A stretch of DNA of 64,000 nt, from positions 372,001 to 436,000 of the forward strand of contig NZ_RBEE01000042.1 of NCBI RefSeq assembly GCF_003725795.1. Reading direction: 5' to 3'. The notes beneath the pieces were generated by a model, which was not told where the DNA came from, made no database searches, and saw only the letters and a list, made by a program, of their open reading frames with translations. Positions 1-8,638 of this stretch are shown in pieces. Made by a program: the position numbers and the translations under genes. The DNA comes from Pedobacter jejuensis. GTDB taxonomy: Bacteria > Bacteroidota > Bacteroidia > Sphingobacteriales > Sphingobacteriaceae. The stretch's first letter is position 1, and each line of letters opens with the position of its first letter.

Positions 1-74
1 CCTGGACTATTCTAGCATTATCAATGAGAACTGCCGAATATATTTTAGCCGAAAAGAAAAAACAAAATATTTAA
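1..74 (+). CDS. 3' end of a probable GMC-family oxidoreductase (partial)
   Basis: Only the last 23 codons are in the window, read in the frame that starts at base 3 and stopping with TAA at 72-74. The tail contains the stretch ILALSMRTAEYILAE, which resembles the C-terminal helix of Bacteroidota GMC (choline dehydrogenase-like) oxidoreductases. The gene after it, 5 bp downstream, is a gluconate 2-dehydrogenase subunit 3 family protein, the usual partner of such flavoenzymes, and that context is the main support. The family call is therefore an inference from a very short fragment. Confidence 0.5.
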   Translation, partial: WTILALSMRTAEYILAEKKKQNI

Positions 75-79
75 GAATT

Positions 80-712
80 ATGAACAGACGTGATTCACTA
101 AAAGCCTTAGGCATAACTGCACTAAGTACTTCTGTACTTGTTGAAGCTTGCAAGCAGCCTGAAAATAAAACCACCGTTGCTGCTCCAGAAGAAACTACTA
201 AAGAAGCGGGAAAGGAGCAATGGGAAGTTGATAGAGATAAAAAACTAAAATCAGAAACGTTTTTTACAAAGCATGAAATGGCTACAATTACTGTTTTGGC
301 TGATATTATTATTCCTAAAGATGATGTTTCAGGAAGTGCTTCGGATGCAAAAGTCCCAGAATTTATCGAATTTATCGTAAAAGATATGCCCTACCACCAA
401 ACGCCAATGCGTGGCGGGTTGAAATGGCTAGATATTTACTGCTTTAATAAATTCCAGAAATCTTTTGTTGAAGCTTCTGAAAAGGAACAGATATCTATAG
501 TTGATGAAATTGCTTACCCTAAAAAAGCACGACCAGAAATGCAGGCTGGTGTAGCGTTTTTCAATAAAATGAGAGATTTAACCGCATCGGGTTTTTACAC
601 TACAGAGATTGGCGTTAAGGATATTGGTTATGTTGGTAATTCGCCAAATCAATGGGCTGGTGTGCCAGATGATGTTTTGAAACAATATAACATGCAAAAC
701 GTAAAGATTTAA
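80..712 (+). CDS. gluconate 2-dehydrogenase subunit 3 family protein (Tat-type lipoprotein)
   Basis: The 210-residue product is a probable periplasmic small subunit that pairs with a membrane or periplasmic GMC-type sugar/alcohol dehydrogenase. It opens with a twin-arginine motif (NRRDSLK), a short hydrophobic stretch, and a lipobox-like LVEAC with Cys24, so Tat export followed by lipidation is likely. A charged, disordered linker (about residues 26-58) precedes a compact domain with the F-x-x-x-E-MATITVLADIIIP segment that is characteristic of the family (residues 60-80). It starts 5 bp after the preceding oxidoreductase fragment, consistent with translational coupling. The actual substrate cannot be told from the sequence. 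The family call is firm; the Tat-lipoprotein reading is inferred from motifs. Confidence 0.8.
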   Translation: MNRRDSLKALGITALSTSVLVEACKQPENKTTVAAPEETTKEAGKEQWEVDRDKKLKSETFFTKHEMATITVLADIIIPKDDVSGSASDAKVPEFIEFIVKDMPYHQTPMRGGLKWLDIYCFNKFQKSFVEASEKEQISIVDEIAYPKKARPEMQAGVAFFNKMRDLTASGFYTTEIGVKDIGYVGNSPNQWAGVPDDVLKQYNMQNVKI

Positions 713-736
713 TTAAACGAGTTCGTCGTTTAAATC

Positions 737-782
737 GAAACGGAGAAATCTTTGTAATTAAATGCAAAGATTTCTCCGTTTC
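737..782. terminator. bidirectional hairpin between convergent genes
   Basis: A perfect 18-bp inverted repeat, arms 737-754 and 765-782 around a 10-nt loop, lies between the stop codons of the two convergent genes. It lacks a long T tract on either side, so it may be a weak terminator or a transcript-end stabiliser. Confidence 0.65.
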
Positions 783-823
783 TAACCTTAAGTGAGCAAC
801 TACTTACCTATTCTATTAATTAC

Positions 824-3784
824 CTATTCAATAATCAAAATCAAACCTTTCCCTTTTTCAACCAAAATAGATTTTCCATCAGAGTAATTTCCAGCAGTTT
901 GAAATTTATCAATATTTGGAGCCAAAATTTTCGCTTTATCGGCTGTTATACCTAGCTTATTCCAATCAATAGCCAGATTAATCTTAGCATCATTATCATC
1001 CCAACTCGCCAAGGCAACCATCACTTTGCTCTTTTGCTTATATATCGTAGCTAAAACTTTTGGATTATCCGTTTTAACAGGGCAGTTTTCGCTCCAGTAA
1101 CCTATCATTTTAGAACCCGTTATTCCAAAATCATTCCAGGCTTTCCACAATGGTTTTGGATCGCTTTTGTCCGACCAGCCCAAGCGGCTCGTCATTCCAT
1201 AAAGCATTCCTCTCCACGGATTTCCATCATCTTGGAGCATCTCCCCCATTAAACCAAAAGGTATTCCACTCACCTCCGTTAAAAAGAAATCAGGATTATT
1301 TTTTTCGTAATCAAAATATTCACCAAACCACAAACGGTTTAAATAAGGGAAATGTTCCATGTACAAAATGGCACTATTGTTAAAACCATCGCTTTTATTA
1401 TACTGGTTAGCTGAATGCAGATCAATAATGCCTGGATGATTGTTTTGCGTTAAAATACGCTTAATCCGCTTCATTGTCACACGGTCAAAAGCTACATCAT
1501 CTAAGTAAACACCATCAATACCTACATTATTTACCAACCAATTCATGCCCTCAACATAATAATTATGCCAGCGATTCATTCCACTATTAATAATTGCTGC
1601 ATCTTTAATCTCAGGCACAAACCATGCAGCTAGGTAATTAGAATCGAGATGCTCCTGCAACCAACTGAAGCCACCACCTTTTCCAGGGGAATAAACTTCG
1701 GTACCCAAACTTCTCAAAGCCGGCCACTCGTAAGCATGATTGGAAAGCTCGCGAACAGTATTGTAAATTTTGACTTTTAACCCCTTTTGGTGTGCTTCAT
1801 CTATATAAGACTTCATTTTTTTCGACTCTATGAAAGGGTAATTTATCCAAGGATTGATTGGTGTAGCGTGGTGAATATTTACTACCGTAGCACCAGTCGA
1901 TTTAATAGAATCTAAATCTCCATACTTATGATAAAAGCGATTATTCCATTGAAAATCAGTATCTAATAAATGAAATGGAGTGATTAGCAAATTAAAATTA
2001 TAATATAGCACATCACCTTTTTTCATTGTCCTTGCCCCTGTAAAATTATCAGCCAGCATCGAACTTCCTTTTACATTAATCTGGATACCACCTTTATTTT
2101 CATTACCCCATGATTTAGGAAGCAACAAGGGCTTTTGCAAATAAAAATTGGTATTTAAAGGGCGAATATAGTTTTCATCTCTTAAGTTGTAATACAAACC
2201 TGCATTGACATTGCCAATCCAAACCGCATCTTGATTTTTATTTGCTACATCCCACTTCCATTTCACAGTATCTGGCCTTACTCCGCCTTTTTCTCCTAAA
2301 CCCATCAGGTATTTTGTAGAACCCTTTTCAAAAGGAATGTGGAAATCAACATTGCTAAAATTTACATCATTTAATGCTGAAACCTTAACAACATAATGTA
2401 CATAACCATCAAATTCTAATGCACCTTCCAAATCCATTTTCAAATTATCTGAGGTATTCGTCGCTACCCATCGTACAGTTCCAGCTTCTTTACTAATAAT
2501 TTTTAAATTGCTCGATGTAAATTTTTCTTGAGTTTTAGGGGTATTGTAAAAATGGAAGTGAATAGGTTCGTATAATATATTATTTGGCTTTTCGGAATAA
2601 GCGGTCATTTCATCATTAAAAAAAGTTTGTATCTGTTTTGGGAAGCCATCTGCATTAATTTCGAATTTCCTGCCGAGCAATGAAATCATATTCCCCTCAA
2701 CTGTTAACGGCGTGTAAGGTGCCACGATAGTATTTGCTTGCGCCATTGTAGAATTTAACCAAGTTAAACGGGTTTGTTTACTCGGAGTTCCAACACCAGC
2801 ATCGGCTAAAACTTGGTTGGATACGGTCAATTTTAAATCTACAACGCTTGATTCACCGTTTGATTTAATTGTAAACCTTCCATTGTAGATACCGGCAGTT
2901 GTGAAGCTTGGAATATCAATAGTAATCCACATGGGCTGCACCTTTCCTGCTGCCACATTTACAACTTGTGTTAAAGGTTTATTGTTATAACTAGTGCCGT
3001 TTGTATTTAAGCAGTTGATAAATTTTGATGGAATTACCTTCCCGTTTAATGTTTTTAAATCTCCAAAAGTAACCTTAACATTTTGCAAGTTTTTGAAAGC
3101 GTAAACACCCAATTGAAAAGCATAATTTTCACCTCTACTAGCGGAGCCACTAAAAGATTTAGACACTCCCTTCTGTATCCACCGATAGGGCAAATCATCT
3201 TGCATTTTGATGGGATACATTCTATCTTCTGGAAAAACGATAAAAGATGAGGATGCATATTTTGATTTTAAAGCAGCTGTTTCTTTCGCTGTGGCAATAA
3301 CTTCCATAGGATAGAAAGAGTTAAATGCATCAACAGATTGAATTTCTAAAACAGATGAATTAACAGGTACCTTATTGGATTGATTGGGGGCAGTGTAGTT
3401 CGCCTTTAAATAAACGCCTTTGGGATAATTACTTCTACCTTCATTTTTATAAGGTAAGTAATAAACATAGTATTTACCTCTGTTGGTGGCGTCAAAATAA
3501 ATATCTACACTTTCACGATTAAAGTTTTCAACTCCCAAAACCTTAATGGCATTACCATTTGCACATTTTATAATTAGCTTCTTATTTTCTGGGTGTTCGT
3601 CTCTTCTTCGCCAATCTATTTTGGTATGTGCCACGCTTCCACTTCCATTATAAAGAACAATAACCCTATGGTTACCTAAAGAATCTGCATTCCATTGATT
3701 GTTTCCATTTGTATATTTTAAAGTTTGCGCATGTAAAGAGGATGCAAAGCAAAGCAGGCAGATGAAGATAAACTTAAATTTCAT
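824..3784 (-). CDS. large secreted glycoside-hydrolase-like protein (GH123/DUF6067-type architecture)
   Basis: The 986-residue product has a clear Sec signal peptide (residues 1-19, cleavage after SLHA). The N-terminal half is beta-rich, including a segment of the PMWITIDIPSFTTAGIYNG kind (around residue 290) that is common next to GH123-like catalytic barrels. The second half has the look of a TIM barrel: KGLKVKIYNT, then NNVGIDGVYLDDVAFDR with paired aspartates suited to catalysis, then a small C-terminal beta domain. The enzyme is predicted to act on a polysaccharide in the periplasm or at the surface; the glycan is unknown. It is a single-gene unit with a CAAACGTTTG palindrome 70 bp upstream of the start, the same operator found before the SusC gene at 39.6 kb. 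The exact family assignment is from memory of related sequences and is less certain than the glycosidase-like fold. Confidence 0.65.
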   Translation of the reverse strand: MKFKFIFICLLCFASSLHAQTLKYTNGNNQWNADSLGNHRVIVLYNGSGSVAHTKIDWRRRDEHPENKKLIIKCANGNAIKVLGVENFNRESVDIYFDATNRGKYYVYYLPYKNEGRSNYPKGVYLKANYTAPNQSNKVPVNSSVLEIQSVDAFNSFYPMEVIATAKETAALKSKYASSSFIVFPEDRMYPIKMQDDLPYRWIQKGVSKSFSGSASRGENYAFQLGVYAFKNLQNVKVTFGDLKTLNGKVIPSKFINCLNTNGTSYNNKPLTQVVNVAAGKVQPMWITIDIPSFTTAGIYNGRFTIKSNGESSVVDLKLTVSNQVLADAGVGTPSKQTRLTWLNSTMAQANTIVAPYTPLTVEGNMISLLGRKFEINADGFPKQIQTFFNDEMTAYSEKPNNILYEPIHFHFYNTPKTQEKFTSSNLKIISKEAGTVRWVATNTSDNLKMDLEGALEFDGYVHYVVKVSALNDVNFSNVDFHIPFEKGSTKYLMGLGEKGGVRPDTVKWKWDVANKNQDAVWIGNVNAGLYYNLRDENYIRPLNTNFYLQKPLLLPKSWGNENKGGIQINVKGSSMLADNFTGARTMKKGDVLYYNFNLLITPFHLLDTDFQWNNRFYHKYGDLDSIKSTGATVVNIHHATPINPWINYPFIESKKMKSYIDEAHQKGLKVKIYNTVRELSNHAYEWPALRSLGTEVYSPGKGGGFSWLQEHLDSNYLAAWFVPEIKDAAIINSGMNRWHNYYVEGMNWLVNNVGIDGVYLDDVAFDRVTMKRIKRILTQNNHPGIIDLHSANQYNKSDGFNNSAILYMEHFPYLNRLWFGEYFDYEKNNPDFFLTEVSGIPFGLMGEMLQDDGNPWRGMLYGMTSRLGWSDKSDPKPLWKAWNDFGITGSKMIGYWSENCPVKTDNPKVLATIYKQKSKVMVALASWDDNDAKINLAIDWNKLGITADKAKILAPNIDKFQTAGNYSDGKSILVEKGKGLILIIE

Positions 3785-3853
3785 TACAGGTATTAATTTA
3801 AGCTAATTTATAGATACAGAATTGAAATATCGCTTTGTAATGAAAAAATGAGG

Positions 3854-3863
3854 CAAACGTTTG
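3854..3863. promoter_or_regulatory. CAAACGTTTG operator upstream of the glycoside-hydrolase-like gene
   Basis: This perfect 10-bp palindrome sits 70 bp upstream of the start codon at 3784, between that gene and the terminator of the ribosomal operon. CAAACG/CGTTTG half-sites are typical of LacI/CcpA/PurR family regulators. The same core occurs twice upstream of the SusC gene. Regulation by one LacI-type protein is an inference; no such regulator is in the window. Confidence 0.55.
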
Positions 3864-3885
3864 AGTAAGGGATATTCTTGTAAAC

Positions 3886-3918
3886 AAAAAAAGTCCTGTT
3901 CGAGTGAACAGGACTTTT
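3886..3918 (-). terminator. intrinsic terminator of the rplC-rplQ operon
   Basis: A 13-bp perfect stem (3889-3901 with 3906-3918) closed by a 4-nt loop is followed on the minus strand by a run of seven T. It lies 25 bp after the rplQ stop codon and is a textbook intrinsic terminator. Confidence 0.9.
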
Positions 3919-3942
3919 AAACTTAAAGTATAGTGAGTTAAA

Positions 3943-4479
3943 CTATTCTCCTTTTGATTCTTCTGTAGCTTTGTCAACAGCAGGAGTTTCTTCAACAGGA
4001 GCAGCTTCTTCAGTAGTTTCAGTTTTTGCTTCTGTAGCTTTAGGGGCTGCAGCTGCTTTACTTCTACCACGACGAGTTGTTTTCTTCTCTTCTTTAGCTT
4101 CTACATCTTTACCGTAAACAGTATTGTAATCTACCAATTCAATTAAAGCCATTTCAGCATTATCACCTAAACGGTTATTTAATTTAATGATACGTGTATA
4201 ACCACCCGGACGATTTGCAACTTTCTCAGCAATTTCGCGGAATAAAATTGTTACTACTTCTTTATCTTGTAAGTATGCAAATACCGTACGACGTGAGTGT
4301 GTTGTATCACTTTTTGATTTAGTGATAATTGGCTCAACATACATACGTAAAGCTTTTGCTTTAGCTAAAGTTGTTGTAATTCTTTTGTGCAAAATTAGTG
4401 ATGAAGCCATGTTAGCTAACATCGCTTTTCTGTGGCTGGCGGTTCTACCTAAGTGGTTTACTTTTTTACCGTGTCTCAT
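3943..4479 (-). CDS. rplQ: 50S ribosomal protein L17
   Basis: The product binds 23S rRNA near the peptide exit tunnel. The 178-residue sequence begins with the family signature MRHGKKVNHLGRTASHRKAML and keeps the conserved core to about residue 125. The last ~50 residues are an Ala/Glu/Thr-rich, probably disordered tail that many shorter L17 proteins lack. It is the last gene of the operon, separated from rpoA by 135 bp that contain a perfect palindrome, and is followed by a strong terminator. Confidence 0.97.
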   Translation of the reverse strand: MRHGKKVNHLGRTASHRKAMLANMASSLILHKRITTTLAKAKALRMYVEPIITKSKSDTTHSRRTVFAYLQDKEVVTILFREIAEKVANRPGGYTRIIKLNNRLGDNAEMALIELVDYNTVYGKDVEAKEEKKTTRRGRSKAAAAPKATEAKTETTEEAAPVEETPAVDKATEESKGE

Positions 4480-4492
4480 TGTTTTTTAATTG

Positions 4493-4594
4493 AGTGCATA
4501 CCGTCTCGTTGCAATTAAGCTGAGGGAATTATGCACTGTGAAATAATATTTAATTTTCAATTTCAATTCTCAACTTTCAGTTCTAGAACTGAAA
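4493..4594 (-). repeat. rpoA-rplQ spacer with two dyads
   Basis: The spacer contains an 8-bp inverted repeat AGTGCATA (4493-4500) with TATGCACT (4530-4537), and a 20-bp perfect palindrome TTTCAGTTCTAGAACTGAAA at 4575-4594. The neighbouring bases repeat similar words (TTTCAATTCTCAACTTTCAG). In RNA these would form two hairpins in front of rplQ. A function in translation control or transcript processing is possible but not shown. Confidence 0.6.
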
Positions 4595-4614
4595 ACAGTT
4601 AACCGAATACTGAA

Positions 4615-5607
4615 TTATTCTTCGTCTAATTTAAATTTAGACAGGTTCATACCAAATGATAAACCTTTTGATTTTACTAATTCTTGAATCTCAGTTAAAG
4701 ACTTTTTACCAAAGTTTCTGAATTTCAACATATCAGCAACATCATAAGAAACCAAATCAGCTAAAGTGCGGATATCTGCAGCTTTTAAGCAGTTTAATGC
4801 TCTAACTGATAAATCCATATCAACTAACTCAGTTTTTAAGATTTTACGCATGTGTAAAATTTCCTCATCAACTTCTTTAGTTTCTTCTTTTGCTTGAGAT
4901 TCTAATACTAAGTTCTCATCAGAGAATAGCATAAAGTGTTGGATAAGAATTTTAGCCGCTTCTTTTAATGCTTCTTCAGGGTGAATTGAACCATCTGTTG
5001 AAATATCTAATACCAATTTCTCATAATCCGTTTTTTGCTCAACACGGAAGTTTTCAATTGTGTATTTAACGTTTTTCATTGGTGTGTAAATCGAATCGAT
5101 AGCGATAACACCTACAACAGCATCAGCAACTTTATTTTCTTCAGCAGGTACATAACCACGTCCTTTATTGATGGTTAATTCCACTTCTAAAGTAACAGAT
5201 TTATCCATATTGCAAATAACATGCTCAGGATTTAATACTGTAAAGTTATTAGAGAATTTAGTGATATCACCAGCTTTAAACTGATCCTGACCGTTAACAA
5301 TGATGAATACTTTTTCAGCATCACCAGAATCACCAGTTTTCTTAAAACGAACTTGTTTTAAGTTCAAGATAATATCAGTTAAATCTTCTACAACACCTTT
5401 CATGGTAGAAAACTCATGCGAAACGCCTGAAAAACGAATAGTAGTAATAGCATAACCTTCTAACGAAGAAAGTAAAATTCTTCTTAAGGCATTACCAATT
5501 GTTACACCGAAACCGGGCTCTAAAGGACGAAATTCAAATATGCCATCGAAATCTGTTGATTTCTGCATGATCACTTTGTCTGGTTTCTGAAATGCTAAAA
5601 TTGCCAT
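4615..5607 (-). CDS. rpoA: DNA-directed RNA polymerase subunit alpha
   Basis: The 330-residue product nucleates assembly of core RNA polymerase through its N-terminal dimerisation domain and contacts promoters and regulators through its C-terminal domain. The N-terminal part carries FEPLEPGFGVTIGNALRR-like family sequence, and the C-terminal helix-hairpin-helix domain contains ELVDMDLSVRALNCLKAADI and the FGKKSLTEI motif. Length is normal. It lies between rpsD and rplQ, the standard position in bacteria. Confidence 0.98.
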   Translation of the reverse strand: MAILAFQKPDKVIMQKSTDFDGIFEFRPLEPGFGVTIGNALRRILLSSLEGYAITTIRFSGVSHEFSTMKGVVEDLTDIILNLKQVRFKKTGDSGDAEKVFIIVNGQDQFKAGDITKFSNNFTVLNPEHVICNMDKSVTLEVELTINKGRGYVPAEENKVADAVVGVIAIDSIYTPMKNVKYTIENFRVEQKTDYEKLVLDISTDGSIHPEEALKEAAKILIQHFMLFSDENLVLESQAKEETKEVDEEILHMRKILKTELVDMDLSVRALNCLKAADIRTLADLVSYDVADMLKFRNFGKKSLTEIQELVKSKGLSFGMNLSKFKLDEE

Positions 5608-5692
5608 TTATATTTTTTTAAATTCGTTATTGAATATATAGTAACATGAAAAAAGTTAATTACCCTTTCGAGGCAATTAACTATATCATTTA

Positions 5693-6301
5693 TTACTTTG
5701 AGTATAACTCGATAATTAAGTTTTCCTTAATGTTTTCAGGAATCTCGTCGCGTTGTGGATAAGTTAAAAACTTACCTGTCAATTCGCCAGAATTCCACTC
5801 TAACCAAGCAAACTTGTTAATAGTTCTGCCTGCAACTGAGTTACTAATTGATTCTAATGATTTTGATTTCTCACGAACCGCAATCACATCACCAGCTTTT
5901 AACTGATATGATGGGATATTTACAACTTCACCATTCACAGTTACGTGTTTGTGGCTAACCAACTGGCGTGCACCAGAACGAGTTGTTGCAATACCTAAAC
6001 GGTAAACTGTATTATCTAAACGTGCCTCTAATAACTGAAGTAAGTTATCACCGGTAATACCAGCACGAGAAGATGCTTTTTTAAACAAGTTACTGAACTG
6101 TTTTTCTAATACACCATAAGTGTATTTAACTTTTTGTTTCTCCATTAACTGGATAGCATATTCAGATTGTTTTCCTCTTCTTTTTGATGAGCCATGTTGC
6201 CCAGGAGGATAATTTTTTCTGTCTAACACTTTATCAGGACCGAAAATTGGTTCTCTGAATTTACGTGCGATTTTACTTTTTGGGCCTGTATATCTTGCCA
6301 T
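5693..6301 (-). CDS. rpsD: 30S ribosomal protein S4
   Basis: The 202-residue product is a primary 16S rRNA binder that starts 30S assembly. It begins MARYTGPKSKIARKFREPI and contains the S4 RNA-binding domain around residues 90-150 (RLDNTVYRLGIATTRSGARQ). The N-terminal region lacks the four-cysteine zinc site of some S4 proteins. Located between rpsK and rpoA. Confidence 0.97.
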   Translation of the reverse strand: MARYTGPKSKIARKFREPIFGPDKVLDRKNYPPGQHGSSKRRGKQSEYAIQLMEKQKVKYTYGVLEKQFSNLFKKASSRAGITGDNLLQLLEARLDNTVYRLGIATTRSGARQLVSHKHVTVNGEVVNIPSYQLKAGDVIAVREKSKSLESISNSVAGRTINKFAWLEWNSGELTGKFLTYPQRDEIPENIKENLIIELYSK

Positions 6302-6362
6302 TTTTGTTGTGTTTTAAAGTATCATCCAACCTTTAGCTGGAGATTCTTAGCTTTAAAATTAA

Positions 6363-6752
6363 TTAAACTCTTCTCTTTTTAGGAGGACGACATCCGTTGT
6401 GAGGAAGTGGAGTGATATCTTTGATAGACATTACTTCAATACCTGCTACTTGTAAAGTTCTGATTGCAGATTCACGACCTGAACCCGGACCTTTTACAAA
6501 TACTTCAACTTTACGTAAACCTAAATCAAATGCAACTTTACCACAATCTGAAGCTGCTTGACCAGCTGCATAAGGTGTGTTCTTTTTAGAACCTTTAAAG
6601 CCCATTTTACCAGCTGAAGACCATGAGATAGTCTGTCCGTTGTTGTTTGTTAGGGTAACGATAATGTTGTTGAAGGTAGCATTGATGTGTGCCTGACCAA
6701 CAGACTCAATTACAACGATACGTTTTTTGGTTACTTTTTTACTCTTAGCCAT
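6363..6752 (-). CDS. rpsK: 30S ribosomal protein S11
   Basis: The 129-residue platform protein contacts 16S rRNA and mRNA near the E site. Family hallmarks are AHINATFNNIIVTLT near the N terminus and the C-terminal GCRPPKKRRV. It is separated from rpsM upstream by a 153-bp spacer containing an imperfect inverted repeat. Confidence 0.97.
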   Translation of the reverse strand: MAKSKKVTKKRIVVIESVGQAHINATFNNIIVTLTNNNGQTISWSSAGKMGFKGSKKNTPYAAGQAASDCGKVAFDLGLRKVEVFVKGPGSGRESAIRTLQVAGIEVMSIKDITPLPHNGCRPPKKRRV

Positions 6753-6763
6753 TTTTGCTTTTA

Positions 6764-6885
6764 GATTTTAGATGTGAGACTTGAGATGTAAGATTTTATA
6801 AATCTCGGCACTCAGCATCCTAATTTTTATCTTTATATTCCAGATTTGAAAAGAGTTAAAAGACATGATTCTCATATCTAAAATC
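6764..6885 (-). repeat. rpsM-rpsK spacer: long imperfect inverted repeat of degenerate words
   Basis: The spacer is much longer than others in the operon. Arms 6764-6779 (GATTTTAGATGTGAGA) and 6870-6885 (TCTCATATCTAAAATC) pair over 16 bp with one mismatch, and both arms continue as loose repeats of TCTCAAATCT/ATCTCATATC-like words. There is no T tract and transcription must pass through, so it is not a simple terminator. It belongs to the set of intercistronic dyads described in the findings. Confidence 0.7.
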
Positions 6886-6905
6886 TCAAATCTCATATCT
6901 ATCTA

Positions 6906-7283
6906 TTATTTAGTAGCTTTTTTCTTGTTAGCAACTGTTTTTCTCTTACCCTTACGAGTACGTGAGTTGTTCTTAGTACGTTGACCACGAGAAGGTAAAC
7001 CTTTTCTGTGACGTAAACCACGGTAACAACCAATATCCATTAAACGTTTAATGTTTAATTGAACCTCAGAGCGTAAAGCACCTTCTACTTTAATCTCATC
7101 GTTAATCATTGTACGGATAGCTGATAACTCATCATCAGACCAATCTTGTACTTTCTTATTAACATCGATACCTGCAGTTGTTAAAATACGTTGTGCAGTT
7201 GTTTTACCTATACCGTAGATATAAGTTAAACCAATCTCTCCTCTTTTGTTTCTTGGTAAATCAATACCTGAAATCCTTGCCAT
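6906..7283 (-). CDS. rpsM: 30S ribosomal protein S13
   Basis: The 125-residue head protein forms intersubunit bridges and contacts the P-site tRNA with its basic tail. It begins MARISGIDLPRNKRGEIGL and contains the helix-turn-helix-like YIYGIGKTTAQ segment and GQRTKNNSRTRKG near the end. It follows rpmJ with a 69-bp gap. Confidence 0.97.
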   Translation of the reverse strand: MARISGIDLPRNKRGEIGLTYIYGIGKTTAQRILTTAGIDVNKKVQDWSDDELSAIRTMINDEIKVEGALRSEVQLNIKRLMDIGCYRGLRHRKGLPSRGQRTKNNSRTRKGKRKTVANKKKATK

Positions 7284-7352
7284 ATTTGTTTTTGTTTTTA
7301 AGTAATTCCGAACGGCGGGCCACCGTTGTGCGGTTGATTACAATATTTTTAA

Positions 7353-7469
7353 TTACCCTTGACGTTGTTTGTATTTAGGATTTTTCTTGTTGATAACGTA
7401 AAGTTTACCTTTACGGCGAATAATCTTACAATCAGCGCTACGTTTTTTAATTGATGATCTAACTTTCAT
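7353..7469 (-). CDS. rpmJ: 50S ribosomal protein L36
   Basis: This 38-residue gene starts MKVRSSIKKRSADCK and ends NKKNPKYKQRQG, a clear L36 match. Of the four zinc ligands in the C+ form (C-x2-C...C...H) only one cysteine (Cys14) remains, so this is a zinc-independent form. It sits 1 bp downstream of infA, the conserved bacterial arrangement, and just before rpsM. Confidence 0.95.
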   Translation of the reverse strand: MKVRSSIKKRSADCKIIRRKGKLYVINKKNPKYKQRQG

Positions 7470-7470
7470 T

Positions 7471-7689
7471 TTATTTATATCTATAAGTGATGCGACCTTT
7501 TGTTAAATCATACGGAGACATCTCTAATTTTACTTTATCACCAGGAAGAATTTTGATGTAGTGCATCCGCATCTTTCCCGAAATATGTGCAATAATTTCA
7601 TGTCCGTTCTCTAGTTCTACCCGGAACATGGCATTAGATAATGCTTCTCTTATTACTCCGTCTTGTTCAATTGAGGCTTGTTTAGCCAT
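7471..7689 (-). CDS. infA: translation initiation factor IF-1
   Basis: The 72-residue OB-fold protein binds the 30S A site during initiation. The sequence is canonical, with VRVELENGHEIIAHISGKMRMHYI-type core and the C-terminal LTKGRITYRYK. It lies between map and rpmJ, as in most Bacteroidota. Confidence 0.97.
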   Translation of the reverse strand: MAKQASIEQDGVIREALSNAMFRVELENGHEIIAHISGKMRMHYIKILPGDKVKLEMSPYDLTKGRITYRYK

Positions 7690-7760
7690 ATTTTATTGAT
7701 TGTTACTTAATTAGCTGCTTCTAAACAGGGTTGCAAAATTAAATAAAAAATTTTAATTAT

Positions 7761-8546
7761 TTATTTTTTTTCTTGTAAAACTTTTTCTATTAATGAAAAG
7801 GTTGATAAAACATCTGCCTTACCCTTTTTTATTGCTACTGTATGTTCAAAATGTGCCGAAGGTTTATTGTCTTTACTCGTTACCGTCCATCCATCCTTAT
7901 GAAATATTACACTGGCTACACCTGCGTTAATCATCGGCTCAATTGCAATTACCATTCCTTCTTCAAGTTTTGGTCCGCTGCCACGTTTTCCATAATTAGG
8001 AACTTCTGGTTTTTCATGAAGTTTTACACCAACACCATGTCCTACTAATTCTCTTACTACACCAAATCCATTTGATTCTGCATATTGTTGTATGGCAAAA
8101 CCAATATCACCAATACGTTTACCAACTACTGCATGCTCGATACCTAAATCGAGGCATCTTTTGGTAACTTCAACTAACTTTTGCTTTTCCTCATTAACCT
8201 CTCCGATTGAAAAGGTATATGCAGAATCGCCGAAATAGTTATTTTTAATTACACCGCAGTCAACTGAGATTAAATCACCATCCTTTATAACATAATCACT
8301 TGGAAAACCATGAACAACTTGCTCATTTGGTGATATGCATAAAGAATTGGGAAAACCATTGTAATTTAAAAATGCAGGTATTGCTCCGTTATCACTTATA
8401 AATTCGTAAGCCAGTTTATCCAACTGATTTGTTGTAACTCCTGGTGCAATAATTTTGGCAACTTCTGCCAACGCTTTAGAAACCAGTAGTGAACTTTCCC
8501 TTATTAACTCAATCTCTTCGAGAGATTTGTAATAAACTTTAGACAT
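7761..8546 (-). CDS. map: type I methionine aminopeptidase
   Basis: The 261-residue cytosolic metalloenzyme removes initiator methionine from nascent proteins. The five metal ligands of the pita-bread fold can be placed: DCG and YFGDSAYTF aspartates, the histidine in LVGHGVGVKLHE, IEPMI glutamate and the late FEHTVAI glutamate. Length is typical. It follows secY after a 92-bp spacer with an inverted repeat, a conserved pairing in ribosomal operons. Confidence 0.96.
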   Translation of the reverse strand: MSKVYYKSLEEIELIRESSLLVSKALAEVAKIIAPGVTTNQLDKLAYEFISDNGAIPAFLNYNGFPNSLCISPNEQVVHGFPSDYVIKDGDLISVDCGVIKNNYFGDSAYTFSIGEVNEEKQKLVEVTKRCLDLGIEHAVVGKRIGDIGFAIQQYAESNGFGVVRELVGHGVGVKLHEKPEVPNYGKRGSGPKLEEGMVIAIEPMINAGVASVIFHKDGWTVTSKDNKPSAHFEHTVAIKKGKADVLSTFSLIEKVLQEKK

Positions 8547-8556
8547 TCATCGTAAG

Positions 8557-8620
8557 TTTTGAATGAGTAAATTTAGAGTGAGTAAATCGACTATCAATCC
8601 ACTCACTCTATCATTCAAAA
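8557..8620 (-). repeat. secY-map spacer: imperfect inverted repeat (GAATGA family)
   Basis: Two 10-bp arm segments pair perfectly: TTTTGAATGA (8557-8566) with TCATTCAAAA (8611-8620), and TAGAGTGAGT (8574-8583) with ACTCACTCTA (8601-8610), with a small internal loop. The TTTTGAATGA word is shared with the spacers before rpmD/rplO and before fusA. Confidence 0.75.
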
Positions 8621-8638
8621 TTCTATAATTCTTAAATA

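Noticed and set aside
3798..4070. Minus-strand open frame rich in Lys and Leu near the end of the ribosomal operon
   Set aside because: It overlaps rplQ in another frame and the operon terminator; its composition comes from the Glu/Ala codons of the L17 tail.
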